Virus record (IMG/VR): IMGVR_UViG_3300032240_001396
Span: 1-39,338 of that record
Reading direction: 5' to 3' (one strand)
DNA from: a virus
DNA length: 39,338 nt
Below, piece by piece: positions 26,149-33,499 of the stretch (the stretch's first letter is position 1; every line of letters starts with the position of its first letter). The position numbers and the translations under genes were made by a program. Below the pieces are notes generated by a model that saw nothing but the letters and a program-made list of their open reading frames with translations, made no database searches and was not told the DNA's origin.

Positions 26149-26192
26149 ATTAGCATATTATACAATACAACATGCTAATATGTCAATTTTTT
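26142..26192 (+). terminator. 15-bp inverted repeat: plus-strand terminator that contains the minus-strand HNH promoter
   Basis: TTGACATATTAGCAT (26142-26156) and ATGCTAATATGTCAA (26172-26186) are perfect inverted copies, loop 15 nt, followed on the plus strand by six T (26187-26192). Confidence -1.
26157..26186 (-). promoter_or_regulatory. Sigma70-type promoter of the HNH gene (minus strand)
   Basis: On the minus strand TTGACA (26186-26181), 18-nt spacer, TATAAT (26162-26157). The expected start, about 26150, is 2 nt before the ATG at 26148, so the mRNA would be leaderless. The -35 lies in one arm and the -10 in the loop of the inverted repeat. Confidence -1.
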
Positions 26193-26197
26193 ATAGT

Positions 26198-27049
26198 TTA
26201 ATATCCCCAACCTTTAGGTGGAGTAGCGTATTTTTTTGGGAAACTAGGTGGAAATGACACTTTAGTTTCTTTAATTAATGGCACTCCCATTTCAAGAAGG
26301 GATTCACGACTTGCATAATATATATCAAACGAAAAAGTCAAATCACCTTTTTCAAAATCAACAGTGGTCACTTTACTTTCTTTTACTTGACCCCAACCTG
26401 TTCCCATATCAAGACCTTTAGCAGAAATCTCAGCGGAATAATCAACACAACAATACGTTGCATCGGAGATTCCTCTAGCAGATAAACTGTTGTTTGCACT
26501 ACGCAACACACTATTACTTGCGCCTGAACTAAATGTCATATTGTTTTGCAAGTAAAAGTTGTGTTTGTCTGTTATACCGCTATCATGTGTAAATGTGGTA
26601 TCCCAAATAGTAGGACTTGTATATGTATTTTTGGCAGGGTATGTGGAGATGATTTGTCTATATGTGTTATATTTCTCTCCAAATAATCTAACACCTATAA
26701 CTCCAACATTATTTGCCATTCCCTTATCATTAGTGTAAGATTTTCCTTTTGAAGTGAATTTAAATGCACCGACTTTTTCATCGCTATATCTAAATCCTTT
26801 GATTCGCATTGAATCATATCCGTTTATTACATATCCGCTATCTTGTTCCGAGGCGGTTTCACCCGTTAATACATTTAAACCATCAACTGCACTAACTGCA
26901 AGAATTCTATGCCATTGATTATTGTTTATTTTAATTTCGTATTCAGACCCTTCTTTGGCTTCAATGAAGATTTTGCCATCGTGGTTGTATTGTTTACATG
27001 AATTTCCATTGACGAGAATATCAATGGAATAGTTATTTCCATTACTCAT
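26198..27049 (-). CDS. Widespread uncharacterised viral/bacterial family protein (283 aa)
   Basis: Starts MSNGNNYSIDILVNGNSCKQ and has the pattern EAKEGSEYEIKINNNQWHRI, AVSAVDGLNVLTG, SGYVINGYDSMRIKGFRYSD and VGVIGVRLFGEK. I recall this order of blocks from proteins scattered through phages, large eukaryotic viruses and bacteria, with no assigned function. Beta-rich, no signal peptide. It has a good ribosome site (AAGGAAAG, rare in this window) and its own minus-strand promoter at 27114-27141 with a leader of about 55 nt. Minus orientation between replication genes marks it as independently acquired cargo. Family recognition moderate; function unknown. Confidence -1.
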   Translation of the reverse strand: MSNGNNYSIDILVNGNSCKQYNHDGKIFIEAKEGSEYEIKINNNQWHRILAVSAVDGLNVLTGETASEQDSGYVINGYDSMRIKGFRYSDEKVGAFKFTSKGKSYTNDKGMANNVGVIGVRLFGEKYNTYRQIISTYPAKNTYTSPTIWDTTFTHDSGITDKHNFYLQNNMTFSSGASNSVLRSANNSLSARGISDATYCCVDYSAEISAKGLDMGTGWGQVKESKVTTVDFEKGDLTFSFDIYYASRESLLEMGVPLIKETKVSFPPSFPKKYATPPKGWGY

Positions 27050-27113
27050 ATTTTATCTTTCCTTTATTTTAGTTTTAGTTGAAAAGCTGGCCTACACCAG
27101 ATTCCATTAATAC

Positions 27114-27141
27114 ATATTATCAAAATATCGGAATATGTCAA
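27114..27141 (-). promoter_or_regulatory. Sigma70-type promoter of the minus-strand cargo gene
   Basis: On the minus strand TTGACA (27141-27136), 16-nt spacer, TAATAT (27119-27114). Confidence -1.
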
Positions 27142-27183
27142 TTTATTTTTCATATAAAAACTTTTTTATATTCCTATAAACAG

Positions 27184-27189
27184 TATAAT
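27184..27189 (+). promoter_or_regulatory. Possible -10 box for the helicase gene
   Basis: TATAAT 18 nt before the ATG at 27208. No good -35 is visible at 17 nt upstream (CTTTTT), so confidence is low. Confidence -1.
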
Positions 27190-27207
27190 GTGGATGTGTA
27201 TTAAATT

Positions 27208-28623
27208 ATGAGTGAAAAAATTATAGATAATCTTAAAAAGTTCGGGGCAGATTTTCAATGTAAATGTATTTCAGGTCTTTTATCAGACAAAACCTTCATT
27301 GAAAGACTTAGTGACATCGTTGACGCATCTTCATTTGAGAATGAAGCCCATCAATGGATTGTAAAGGAAACTGTAAAATACTTCTTGGAGAAGAAAGACT
27401 TGCCAACTCTAACAGTATTTAAAGTTAGAATTGAACAAATTGAAAATGAATTATTAAAGAAGTCTGTTATTGACCAATTAAAATTGGTTTATAATAAAAT
27501 ATCTGATAATGATTTAAATTTCGTCAAAGAACAATTCTTGGAATTTTGTAAAAATCAAAAAATTAAAGCGGCTTTATTAGATAGCGTTGAACATTTGAAG
27601 ATTGGTGATTACGAGCATATTAAAAAGAGTTTCGATGAAGCATTAAAGGCTGGCATGGAACGAAATGTTGGACATGATTACTTAAATGAAGTTGAAAAAA
27701 GAATGAGTGTAATGGCTCGTGACGCTGTTAAAACTAATTGGAAGGAAATTGATTTATTGATGGACGGTGGTTTAGCTAGAGGCGAATTGGGGATTATAGT
27801 CGCACCAGCGGGTATTGGTAAGAGTTGGTTGTTAGCAAAACTTGGTGCAGAATGTATGAAACAGGGAAAGAACGTATTACATATAACACTTGAATTGAAT
27901 GAGAATTATGTTGGATTACGTTATGATAGTTGTTTTACAGGTATTGATTTCAAGAACATCAGAAACAATATTGATGTTGTGAAACAAAAAATTGCAGGGG
28001 TTCAAGGTAAATTATTCATTAAGTATTTCCCTATTAAAACCATATCCGCAAATTCAATTAAGCTCCATGCAGAACGAATCAAGATGTTGGGGACTCAAAT
28101 TGATATGATTGTTGTAGATTATGCAGACATATTACGTCCTGCACAATCTGATAGAAATAGCAATAGTTACAGTGAAGCTGGTGGTATATACGAAGAATTA
28201 CGAGCAGTTGCTGGTGAATTACAAATTCCTATTTGGAGTGCATCGCAGGCAAATAGAAGCGCAGCGGAAGAAGATGTTGTTATGGCACATCATGCCGCAG
28301 ATTCTTATAGAAAGATTATGACCGCAGATTTCGTCATGTCACTTTCTCGTAAGACTGCTGATAAAGTAAACAATACAGCGAGAATTCATATTATTAAGAA
28401 TCGTTTCGGAGCAGATGGTATGACTTTCCCATGTAGAATGAACGCTGGCTGTGGAGATATTCAAATCTTTACAGAAGATTCTCGTGAAGGAGCAGCAGTA
28501 TTAAATGAAATGAGTCAAGAAGAAAACATTGTTAAAAAAGCAATGCATAATAAATATAAAAAATTAATGGAAGACGATGAACCGGATGAAGATGGTAGCA
28601 TCACTTATAAATTAAAACACTAA
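27208..28623 (+). CDS. gp41: Replicative DnaB-type helicase, T4 gp41-like (471 aa)
   Basis: Hexameric 5'-3' helicase that unwinds DNA at the fork and recruits primase. The N-terminal 150 residues are helical (DnaB N-domain-like). The RecA core begins with IDLLMDGGLARGELGIIVAP, then P-loop APAGIGKSW (K205, S206), the H1a-type Glu in VLHITLELNENYVGLRYDS, Walker B IDMIVVDYADIL, and motif H3/H4 IWSASQANRSAAEE. The arginine-finger region is near FVMSLSRKTADK. Length matches T4 gp41 (475 aa). It precedes the RNR gene by 113 nt. High confidence. Confidence -1.
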   Translation: MSEKIIDNLKKFGADFQCKCISGLLSDKTFIERLSDIVDASSFENEAHQWIVKETVKYFLEKKDLPTLTVFKVRIEQIENELLKKSVIDQLKLVYNKISDNDLNFVKEQFLEFCKNQKIKAALLDSVEHLKIGDYEHIKKSFDEALKAGMERNVGHDYLNEVEKRMSVMARDAVKTNWKEIDLLMDGGLARGELGIIVAPAGIGKSWLLAKLGAECMKQGKNVLHITLELNENYVGLRYDSCFTGIDFKNIRNNIDVVKQKIAGVQGKLFIKYFPIKTISANSIKLHAERIKMLGTQIDMIVVDYADILRPAQSDRNSNSYSEAGGIYEELRAVAGELQIPIWSASQANRSAAEEDVVMAHHAADSYRKIMTADFVMSLSRKTADKVNNTARIHIIKNRFGADGMTFPCRMNAGCGDIQIFTEDSREGAAVLNEMSQEENIVKKAMHNKYKKLMEDDEPDEDGSITYKLKH

Positions 28624-28671
28624 CATATAGTAAAACAAAAACGAAACAATAAAAAAATATTTTAAAAAATT

Positions 28672-28725
28672 TTGTGTAATTGAATAATTTATTTGGGTCA
28701 GCTAAATAATTATCAATTACCACAA
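28672..28725 (+). promoter_or_regulatory. Long imperfect hairpin in the leader of the RNR gene
   Basis: Left arm 28672-28694 and right arm 28704-28725 form 21 base pairs with three single-base bulges (at 28684, 28690 and 28720) and a GGGTCAGCT loop. The ribosome site AAAAGGA begins immediately after the right arm, 11 nt before the ATG at 28737. Confidence -1.
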
Positions 28726-28736
28726 AAGGAAAAATT

Positions 28737-30707
28737 ATGAGTATCATTACAGATAAATTCGCAAATAAATACAAAAACAAACAACCAAAATGGGGCTTTA
28801 ATGGATTAGGATATATCGTCTATAAGAGAACTTACGCAAGATTAAAAGAAAACGGAGAAACGGAAGAATGGCATGAAACAGTTCAACGTTGTGTAAACGG
28901 CGCACAGGAAATTGGTGCATGTTACACACAAGATGAAGCTGAAAGATTGTATGATTTAATTTTTAATTTAAAGTGCAATTTTGCTGGTAGAATGCTATGG
29001 CAACTTGGAACTCCCACTGTAAAACGTTGGGGTGCAAACAGTTTATTGAACTGTTGGGCGGTTGCAATGCGAGAACCTAAAGCATTTTTGTTTTTATTTG
29101 AAAACTTGATGTTAGGTGGTGGAGTTGGATATAGCATTAGACGTGAAGATGTTCATGAATTACCTAAAATCAAATCAGGTGTCAACATCACACACCAAAA
29201 CACAAAAGATGCAGACTTCATTGTGCCAGATAGTCGTGAAGGATGGGTGAAATTGTTGGAAAACGTATTAAATGCGTATTATGTTAATGGTAAATCATTT
29301 TCATATTCTACTATTTTAGTCCGTGGCGCAGGCGAGCAGATTCACGGATTCGGCGGAAAAGCTAGTGGCCCATCAATTTTAGTTGAAGGTATTAATAAAA
29401 TCTGTAAAATCTTCACTTCTCGTGAAGGCAGAAAACTTCGCAGTATTGATGTTCTTGACATTTGCAATATTATTGGAAGTGTTGTAGTTGCTGGTAACGT
29501 TCGTAGAAGTGCTGAAATCGCATTGGGTGACCCTGATGATATTTTATATCTTCGTGCAAAAAATTGGTCGAACGGCGATGTTCCCAATTGGAGAGCTATG
29601 AGTAATAATACAATTTACGCAGATAGCTTTAACCATATTATGAATGAAGTTTGGGAAAATGGTTACAATCTTGATAAAGAATCTGGTTCAGCCAAAGGTG
29701 AGCCATACGGATTTTTCAATTTACCATTATCCCAAAAGTTTGGACGTATCAAAGACGGCCCAATTAAGAACAATAAGATGTATCCAACTGATTTGGATAA
29801 TTGTGAAATGACGAATCCATGTGCAGAAATTAGTTTGAGCAATTACGAATGCTGTAATTTGTGCGAGTTATATCTTAACAACATCGAATCAAAAGATGAA
29901 TTGATTGAATGTGCTAAATTGCTATATAAGACACAAAAGGCAATCGCCGCACTTCCGTTTATTCATGAAGAAACCAATAAGATTGTTCATAAGAATATGA
30001 GATTGGGCTTGGGAGTAACTGGAATTTGTCAATCATTGGAAAAAGTTGATTGGTTAGATGATTGCTATGTTGCACTTCGTAAGTTGGACAAACAATGGAG
30101 CAAAGAACGTGGTTGGCCGGAAAGTATAAAACTCACAACAATTAAACCAAGTGGAACATTGAGTCTATTAGGAGGAGCCACACCAGGAGTGCATCCAGCA
30201 TATAGTAAATATTATTTAAGAACGGTCAGAATGGCTTCTAACGATAAGTTAGTTCAAATCTGTAAAGATTTGGGATACCATACCGAATTTTTATTAAATT
30301 TTGACGGCACTGAAAACAGAGATACCGTTGTTGTCTATTTTCCATGTGAAACCCCTGATAATGCTATATTGGCTAAAGATATGGATATTATTAAACAATT
30401 GGAAATGGTCAAGAAGTTGCAAGAAATTTGGAGTGATAATGCAGTTAGCGTAACCGCATATTACAAGGAACAAGAATTGCAAATATTGAAAGATTGGTTA
30501 AAACACAATTATAAAGACAATATTAAAAGCGTCAGTTTCTTATTACATCAAAATCACGGATTCAAACAAGCACCGTATCAAGAAATTGACAAGGAAGCCT
30601 ACGATAAAGCCAAATCGAAAGTTAAAGAATTGACTAATATCAAAATCAATGGTGGAGATGTAATTCAAGGATTGGAATGCGAAGGTGGAGCATGTCCAAT
30701 TAGATAA
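28737..30707 (+). CDS. nrdJ: Class II (adenosylcobalamin-dependent) ribonucleotide reductase, monomeric RTPR type
   Basis: Makes deoxyribonucleotides using a B12-generated thiyl radical, so no NrdB subunit is needed. NPCAEI (N360, C362, E364) is the catalytic centre with C362 the thiyl cysteine. C106 (SLLNCWAVAM) and C373 (11 residues after C362) fit the redox pair. The C-terminus CEGGACPIR (C648, C653) matches the shuttle tail known from Lactobacillus RTPR. Other blocks are LFENLMLGGGVGYSI, AGNVRRSAEIALGD and TTIKPSGTLSLLGGATPGVH. At 656 aa it is shorter than the usual 730-740, implying a trimmed domain. It has a strong ribosome site after a long hairpin and a terminator directly downstream. 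High confidence. Confidence -1.
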   Translation: MSIITDKFANKYKNKQPKWGFNGLGYIVYKRTYARLKENGETEEWHETVQRCVNGAQEIGACYTQDEAERLYDLIFNLKCNFAGRMLWQLGTPTVKRWGANSLLNCWAVAMREPKAFLFLFENLMLGGGVGYSIRREDVHELPKIKSGVNITHQNTKDADFIVPDSREGWVKLLENVLNAYYVNGKSFSYSTILVRGAGEQIHGFGGKASGPSILVEGINKICKIFTSREGRKLRSIDVLDICNIIGSVVVAGNVRRSAEIALGDPDDILYLRAKNWSNGDVPNWRAMSNNTIYADSFNHIMNEVWENGYNLDKESGSAKGEPYGFFNLPLSQKFGRIKDGPIKNNKMYPTDLDNCEMTNPCAEISLSNYECCNLCELYLNNIESKDELIECAKLLYKTQKAIAALPFIHEETNKIVHKNMRLGLGVTGICQSLEKVDWLDDCYVALRKLDKQWSKERGWPESIKLTTIKPSGTLSLLGGATPGVHPAYSKYYLRTVRMASNDKLVQICKDLGYHTEFLLNFDGTENRDTVVVYFPCETPDNAILAKDMDIIKQLEMVKKLQEIWSDNAVSVTAYYKEQELQILKDWLKHNYKDNIKSVSFLLHQNHGFKQAPYQEIDKEAYDKAKSKVKELTNIKINGGDVIQGLECEGGACPIR

Positions 30708-30724
30708 ACTCGTAAAAATACACA

Positions 30725-30760
30725 AAAAAGCTAGTGAATTTAAACATTCACTAGCTTTTT
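30725..30760 (+). terminator. Rho-independent terminator after RNR
   Basis: 15-bp perfect stem AAAAAGCTAGTGAAT / ATTCACTAGCTTTTT, 6-nt loop. Confidence -1.
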
Positions 30761-30773
30761 CATTTTTAATTAT

Positions 30774-30781
30774 ATATTTAT
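30774..30781 (+). promoter_or_regulatory. Putative late-promoter motif ATATTTAT
   Basis: Within TATATATTTATTTAC, 10 nt before the ATG at 30792 and just after the RNR terminator. Confidence -1.
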
Positions 30782-30791
30782 TTACAAATAT

Positions 30792-31412
30792 ATGGGTATA
30801 GAAATTTTACAACGTATTCAAGACATTTCGGGTTATGTCGCAGGCACTTTAACTGCAATTGCTACTATTGGAACATTTGGATACAAGTATGGAAAAAAGT
30901 GGTATTATCGCCGTAAAGAACATACCAAACGCCAACAAGAAATGGCGGATAAAATTAATATAATATTTAGTGAATTAACACCTAATCACGGAAGCTCTCT
31001 GAAAGACAAAGTAAACAATATAGACGAAAAACTTGTAGAAAATACGGTTTTAACAAAAGACAACTCGGCAATGTTGAAAGTAGTCACTGCTCGTCAGCAA
31101 TGGATTTTAGACATGCAAACATCTCCCATATTTGAAAGTGATTGTAATGGATTATGCACATGGGTAAACGATGCATATATAGATATTATAAAGAGAAGTA
31201 AGGAAGAAATCTTGGGACATGGGTGGAAAAATTTTATTCACGAAGATGACAGGGAAAGAGTGGTGAATGAATGGGATAATGCCGTAGCAGAACAAAGAAG
31301 TAGCCAATCTAGCTACAGAATTGTTTCAAAAGACGGTAAAATCTACGAAGTTGAATGTTATGCCGTAAAACACAAAGATAATGGTTATACAGGCAATTTA
31401 AAGATAAAATAA
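30792..31412 (+). CDS. Membrane-anchored PAS-domain protein (206 aa)
   Basis: One N-terminal transmembrane segment (about residues 12-31, VAGTLTAIATIGTFGYKYG) is followed by a basic stretch (KKWYYRRKEHTKRQQ) that would face the cytoplasm. A helical linker precedes a C-terminal PAS domain at about 110-203: SPIFESDCNGLCTWVNDAYI, then SKEEILGHGWKNFIHEDDRE and SYRIVSKDGKIYEVECYAVK. PAS domains sense ligands or redox state and mediate dimerisation. No kinase, cyclase or other output domain follows, so it either acts on a host partner or has been co-opted structurally. Preceded by a late-type motif and not part of the RNR operon. Domain call good; role unknown. Confidence -1.
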   Translation: MGIEILQRIQDISGYVAGTLTAIATIGTFGYKYGKKWYYRRKEHTKRQQEMADKINIIFSELTPNHGSSLKDKVNNIDEKLVENTVLTKDNSAMLKVVTARQQWILDMQTSPIFESDCNGLCTWVNDAYIDIIKRSKEEILGHGWKNFIHEDDRERVVNEWDNAVAEQRSSQSSYRIVSKDGKIYEVECYAVKHKDNGYTGNLKIK

Positions 31413-31435
31413 TTGGTTATTTCCCTTTTTTAAAT

Positions 31436-31443
31436 ATATTTAT
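31436..31443 (+). promoter_or_regulatory. Putative late-promoter motif ATATTTAT
   Basis: 18 nt before the ATG at 31462; a genuine ribosome site AAGGA lies between them. Confidence -1.
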
Positions 31444-31461
31444 ACCTATAAGGAATCTCCT

Positions 31462-31761
31462 ATGAAAAAACATGAATTAAAAGCTTTGATTAAAGAATGC
31501 TATTTAGAAGTATTGAAAGAAGGTCAATCTCAATTGCCTGCCCCAAAACCCGAATTTCCAGATGAACCAGTTAGTGCCGACAATCCGATGTTGTCTTCTG
31601 ACGAAATCATCAAGAGACGTTTGGCAGGAGCTAAATTATCCGCAGAAATGATGAAAATTTTAAAAGATATTCACGCTGACCCAAAAACCATTGCAGCAAT
31701 TGATGCAATTAAAAAGAGAAATTTTGACGTTGAACCAGAAAGATTTCCTGGAGCAAACTAA
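31462..31761 (+). CDS. Small late protein with capsid-targeting-like leader (99 aa)
   Basis: Residues 1-20 (MKKHELKALIKECYLEVLKE) are an amphipathic helix closely resembling the N-termini of the genes at 8706, 10561 and 31768, ending in an LKE tripeptide before Gly21 like a prohead-protease site. A Pro-rich linker (QLPAPKPEFPDEP) follows, then a short helical domain SDEIIKRRLAGAKLSAEMMK and IDAIKKRNFDVEPERFPG. Good ribosome site (AAGGA), unlike most genes here. The next gene starts 6 nt downstream and carries the same leader type. Internal head protein is a reasonable guess; function unknown. Confidence -1.
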   Translation: MKKHELKALIKECYLEVLKEGQSQLPAPKPEFPDEPVSADNPMLSSDEIIKRRLAGAKLSAEMMKILKDIHADPKTIAAIDAIKKRNFDVEPERFPGAN

Positions 31762-31767
31762 TCAAAT

Positions 31768-32472
31768 ATGAACAAATTACAATTGACAAAATTGATTAAC
31801 GAAGTAATGACTGAAATGGCTGCGGCATCTTTCAAGTCAAAACTCGGTAATTTAATTAATGAATCCATTGAAGAACTCAAGAAGGACTCACAAGATAGTA
31901 TTTCAGAAGAAATGGAACAAGTCAATAAGATTGTTAAGGAGCATGATAAGGAAGGTGAAACGGTTAAGGGTGATGATGGAAATTACACAATTAATAGTTC
32001 ATTTCCACATAAGTTTCAAATAGTTCCAAAATGTCAAGGTATTTATGATGTGTTGCATTATAAAGACAACACAGACAGAACAAAAAAATTAAATTTATCA
32101 TTAGACGAATTAAAAGACTTCATTAAAGAAAAATTTAAATCCAAAGACCTAAATTATACAAAATCCGCATATAATAAATCCGCAGATAACAGCAAAGATA
32201 AAGTCGAAAAAACCGATAATCCTACACCATTTAAGTTTACTCAAAAGAAAGTTACCGATTCTAAAAATGACAATAAAGATTATAATGAAAAAGCTGTAAC
32301 AAAAGAAGATGATTTACCTGATAAACCACTTAAAACCGTTGAAAAATTTAAGAAACAATCTGAAAATCCAGTAAAAGGAACAAAGCCCGATTATACTTAT
32401 CCAAAACAAAAAGACAAGAAATTAACCATTAAACCAAAAGCATTTAAAGGTAAAGCTCGTAAAAAAGATTAA
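31768..32472 (+). CDS. Lysine-rich late protein with two leader-like helices (234 aa)
   Basis: Begins MNKLQLTKLINEVMTEMAAA, then a second related helix LGNLINESIEELKKD at about residues 26-41. Residues 65-115 form a small folded domain (DGNYTINSSFPHKFQIVPKC, then LSLDELKDFIKEKF). The remaining 120 residues are extremely Lys/Asp/Pro-rich and disordered, ending LTIKPKAFKGKARKKD. Small basic proteins with processed N-termini are typical of DNA-associated internal head proteins. It shares a transcript with the 99-aa gene (6 nt apart) and is followed by a terminator. Assignment as internal protein is inference. Confidence -1.
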   Translation: MNKLQLTKLINEVMTEMAAASFKSKLGNLINESIEELKKDSQDSISEEMEQVNKIVKEHDKEGETVKGDDGNYTINSSFPHKFQIVPKCQGIYDVLHYKDNTDRTKKLNLSLDELKDFIKEKFKSKDLNYTKSAYNKSADNSKDKVEKTDNPTPFKFTQKKVTDSKNDNKDYNEKAVTKEDDLPDKPLKTVEKFKKQSENPVKGTKPDYTYPKQKDKKLTIKPKAFKGKARKKD

Positions 32473-32491
32473 TTGAATTATTCTCATTATT

Positions 32492-32521
32492 AAAAGGCTG
32501 GCATAAAAGCCAGCCTTTTTT
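32492..32521 (+). terminator. Rho-independent terminator separating late and early-type blocks
   Basis: 11-bp stem AAAAGGCTGGC / GCCAGCCTTTT with ATAAAA loop and T-run. Followed after 5 nt by the next promoter. Confidence -1.
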
Positions 32522-32526
32522 ATTTC

Positions 32527-32555
32527 TTGACGTGCAGTAGCTGTTCTGATATACT
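32527..32555 (+). promoter_or_regulatory. Sigma70-type promoter of the ATPase/VWA operon
   Basis: TTGACG (32527-32532), 17-nt spacer, TATACT (32550-32555). Expected start is about 32562, 10 nt before the chosen ATG. Confidence -1.
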
Positions 32556-32571
32556 CGACATGCGAAATATT

Positions 32572-33498
32572 ATGTCTAAACCAAAAATACAAGGCAACGA
32601 ATCTATAGCAGAGTATCTAAAAACTTGTGATACATTCAAACCGGAAGATTTGATAATGGACACGAAAACTTGGAAATACTTAGTAAGAAGTGTTGTTAGG
32701 GGCAAAAACATATTAATGGTAGGCCCGACTGGGTGTGCAAAAACGTTTGCAGCAAAATCCGTGGCGCTTGGAGTGAATGAACTCGATAAATTCTTTTACT
32801 TTAATTTAGGTAGCACACAAGATGCTAGAAGCACTTTAATAGGTAATACACAGTTTAAGAAAGAAGAAGGCACGTTATTTAATATTTCAAGTTTTGTAAA
32901 AGCAATCAAGACTGAAAATGCTATTATTTTATTGGATGAATTAAGTAGAGCGCATCCAGACGCAGTTAACATCTTAATGACTGTTTTAGACCCTCTACAG
33001 CATTATTTAAGATTGGATGAGAAGGAAGATAATGAATTGGTAATGGTTGCTGATGGAGTATCATTTATAGCAACTGCAAACGTTGGTATGGGATATACAA
33101 CTGCCGCTAAAGTAATGGATAGAGCATTGTTGGATAGGTTTCCCGTTAAGATTGAAATGAATCCTTTGGATGAGAAATCCGAGTATGCATTGATGATTAA
33201 AAAATTTGGCATAACCGATGAGTCTATAAAAAATGAATTGGCGAATATTGTAGGAATTGCTGCCCATACTCGTGAACAAATGAGTAAAGAGGATGGTAAA
33301 TTGTCCAATTTTTTATCAACTAGAAGTGTTGAGGAAATGACCGGATTAATAATTGATGGTTTTACATTAAGTGAAATCGCAGATTGTGCAATATATCCGA
33401 ATTTTGGAACGGAAGGTGGAGTTGAAAGTGAAAGAACCTATATAAGACAGTTAGTTCAGAAGTATATAAATTGTGAGATAAATTCTACACTTTTTTAA
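32572..33498 (+). CDS. MoxR/CobS-type AAA+ ATPase (308 aa)
   Basis: ATP-driven remodelling protein. Walker A GPTGCAKT (51-58), the region FYFNLGSTQDARSTLIGNTQ characteristic of the MoxR/CobS clade, Walker B AIILLDELSRA (D122, E123), sensor 1 FIATANVGMG, and arginine-finger-like MDRALLDRF. The start at 32572 is used because in-frame upstream starts (32527, 32560) lie at or before the expected transcription start. The VWA gene follows after 1 nt. This ATPase plus VWA pairing is the standard layout of MoxR-VWA and CobS-CobT systems. In T4-like cyanophages similar proteins are labelled CobS; a true cobaltochelatase role is unproven. Confidence -1.
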   Translation: MSKPKIQGNESIAEYLKTCDTFKPEDLIMDTKTWKYLVRSVVRGKNILMVGPTGCAKTFAAKSVALGVNELDKFFYFNLGSTQDARSTLIGNTQFKKEEGTLFNISSFVKAIKTENAIILLDELSRAHPDAVNILMTVLDPLQHYLRLDEKEDNELVMVADGVSFIATANVGMGYTTAAKVMDRALLDRFPVKIEMNPLDEKSEYALMIKKFGITDESIKNELANIVGIAAHTREQMSKEDGKLSNFLSTRSVEEMTGLIIDGFTLSEIADCAIYPNFGTEGGVESERTYIRQLVQKYINCEINSTLF

Positions 33499-33499
33499 C

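Noticed and set aside
28624-28736. Cobalamin riboswitch before the B12-dependent RNR
   Set aside because: Only 113 nt, no B12-box-like sequence and no multi-stem junction; just one long hairpin.
32527-32571. Upstream in-frame starts (32527 and 32560) for the AAA+ ATPase
   Set aside because: They overlap the promoter or precede the expected transcription start; the ATG at 32572 fits better.
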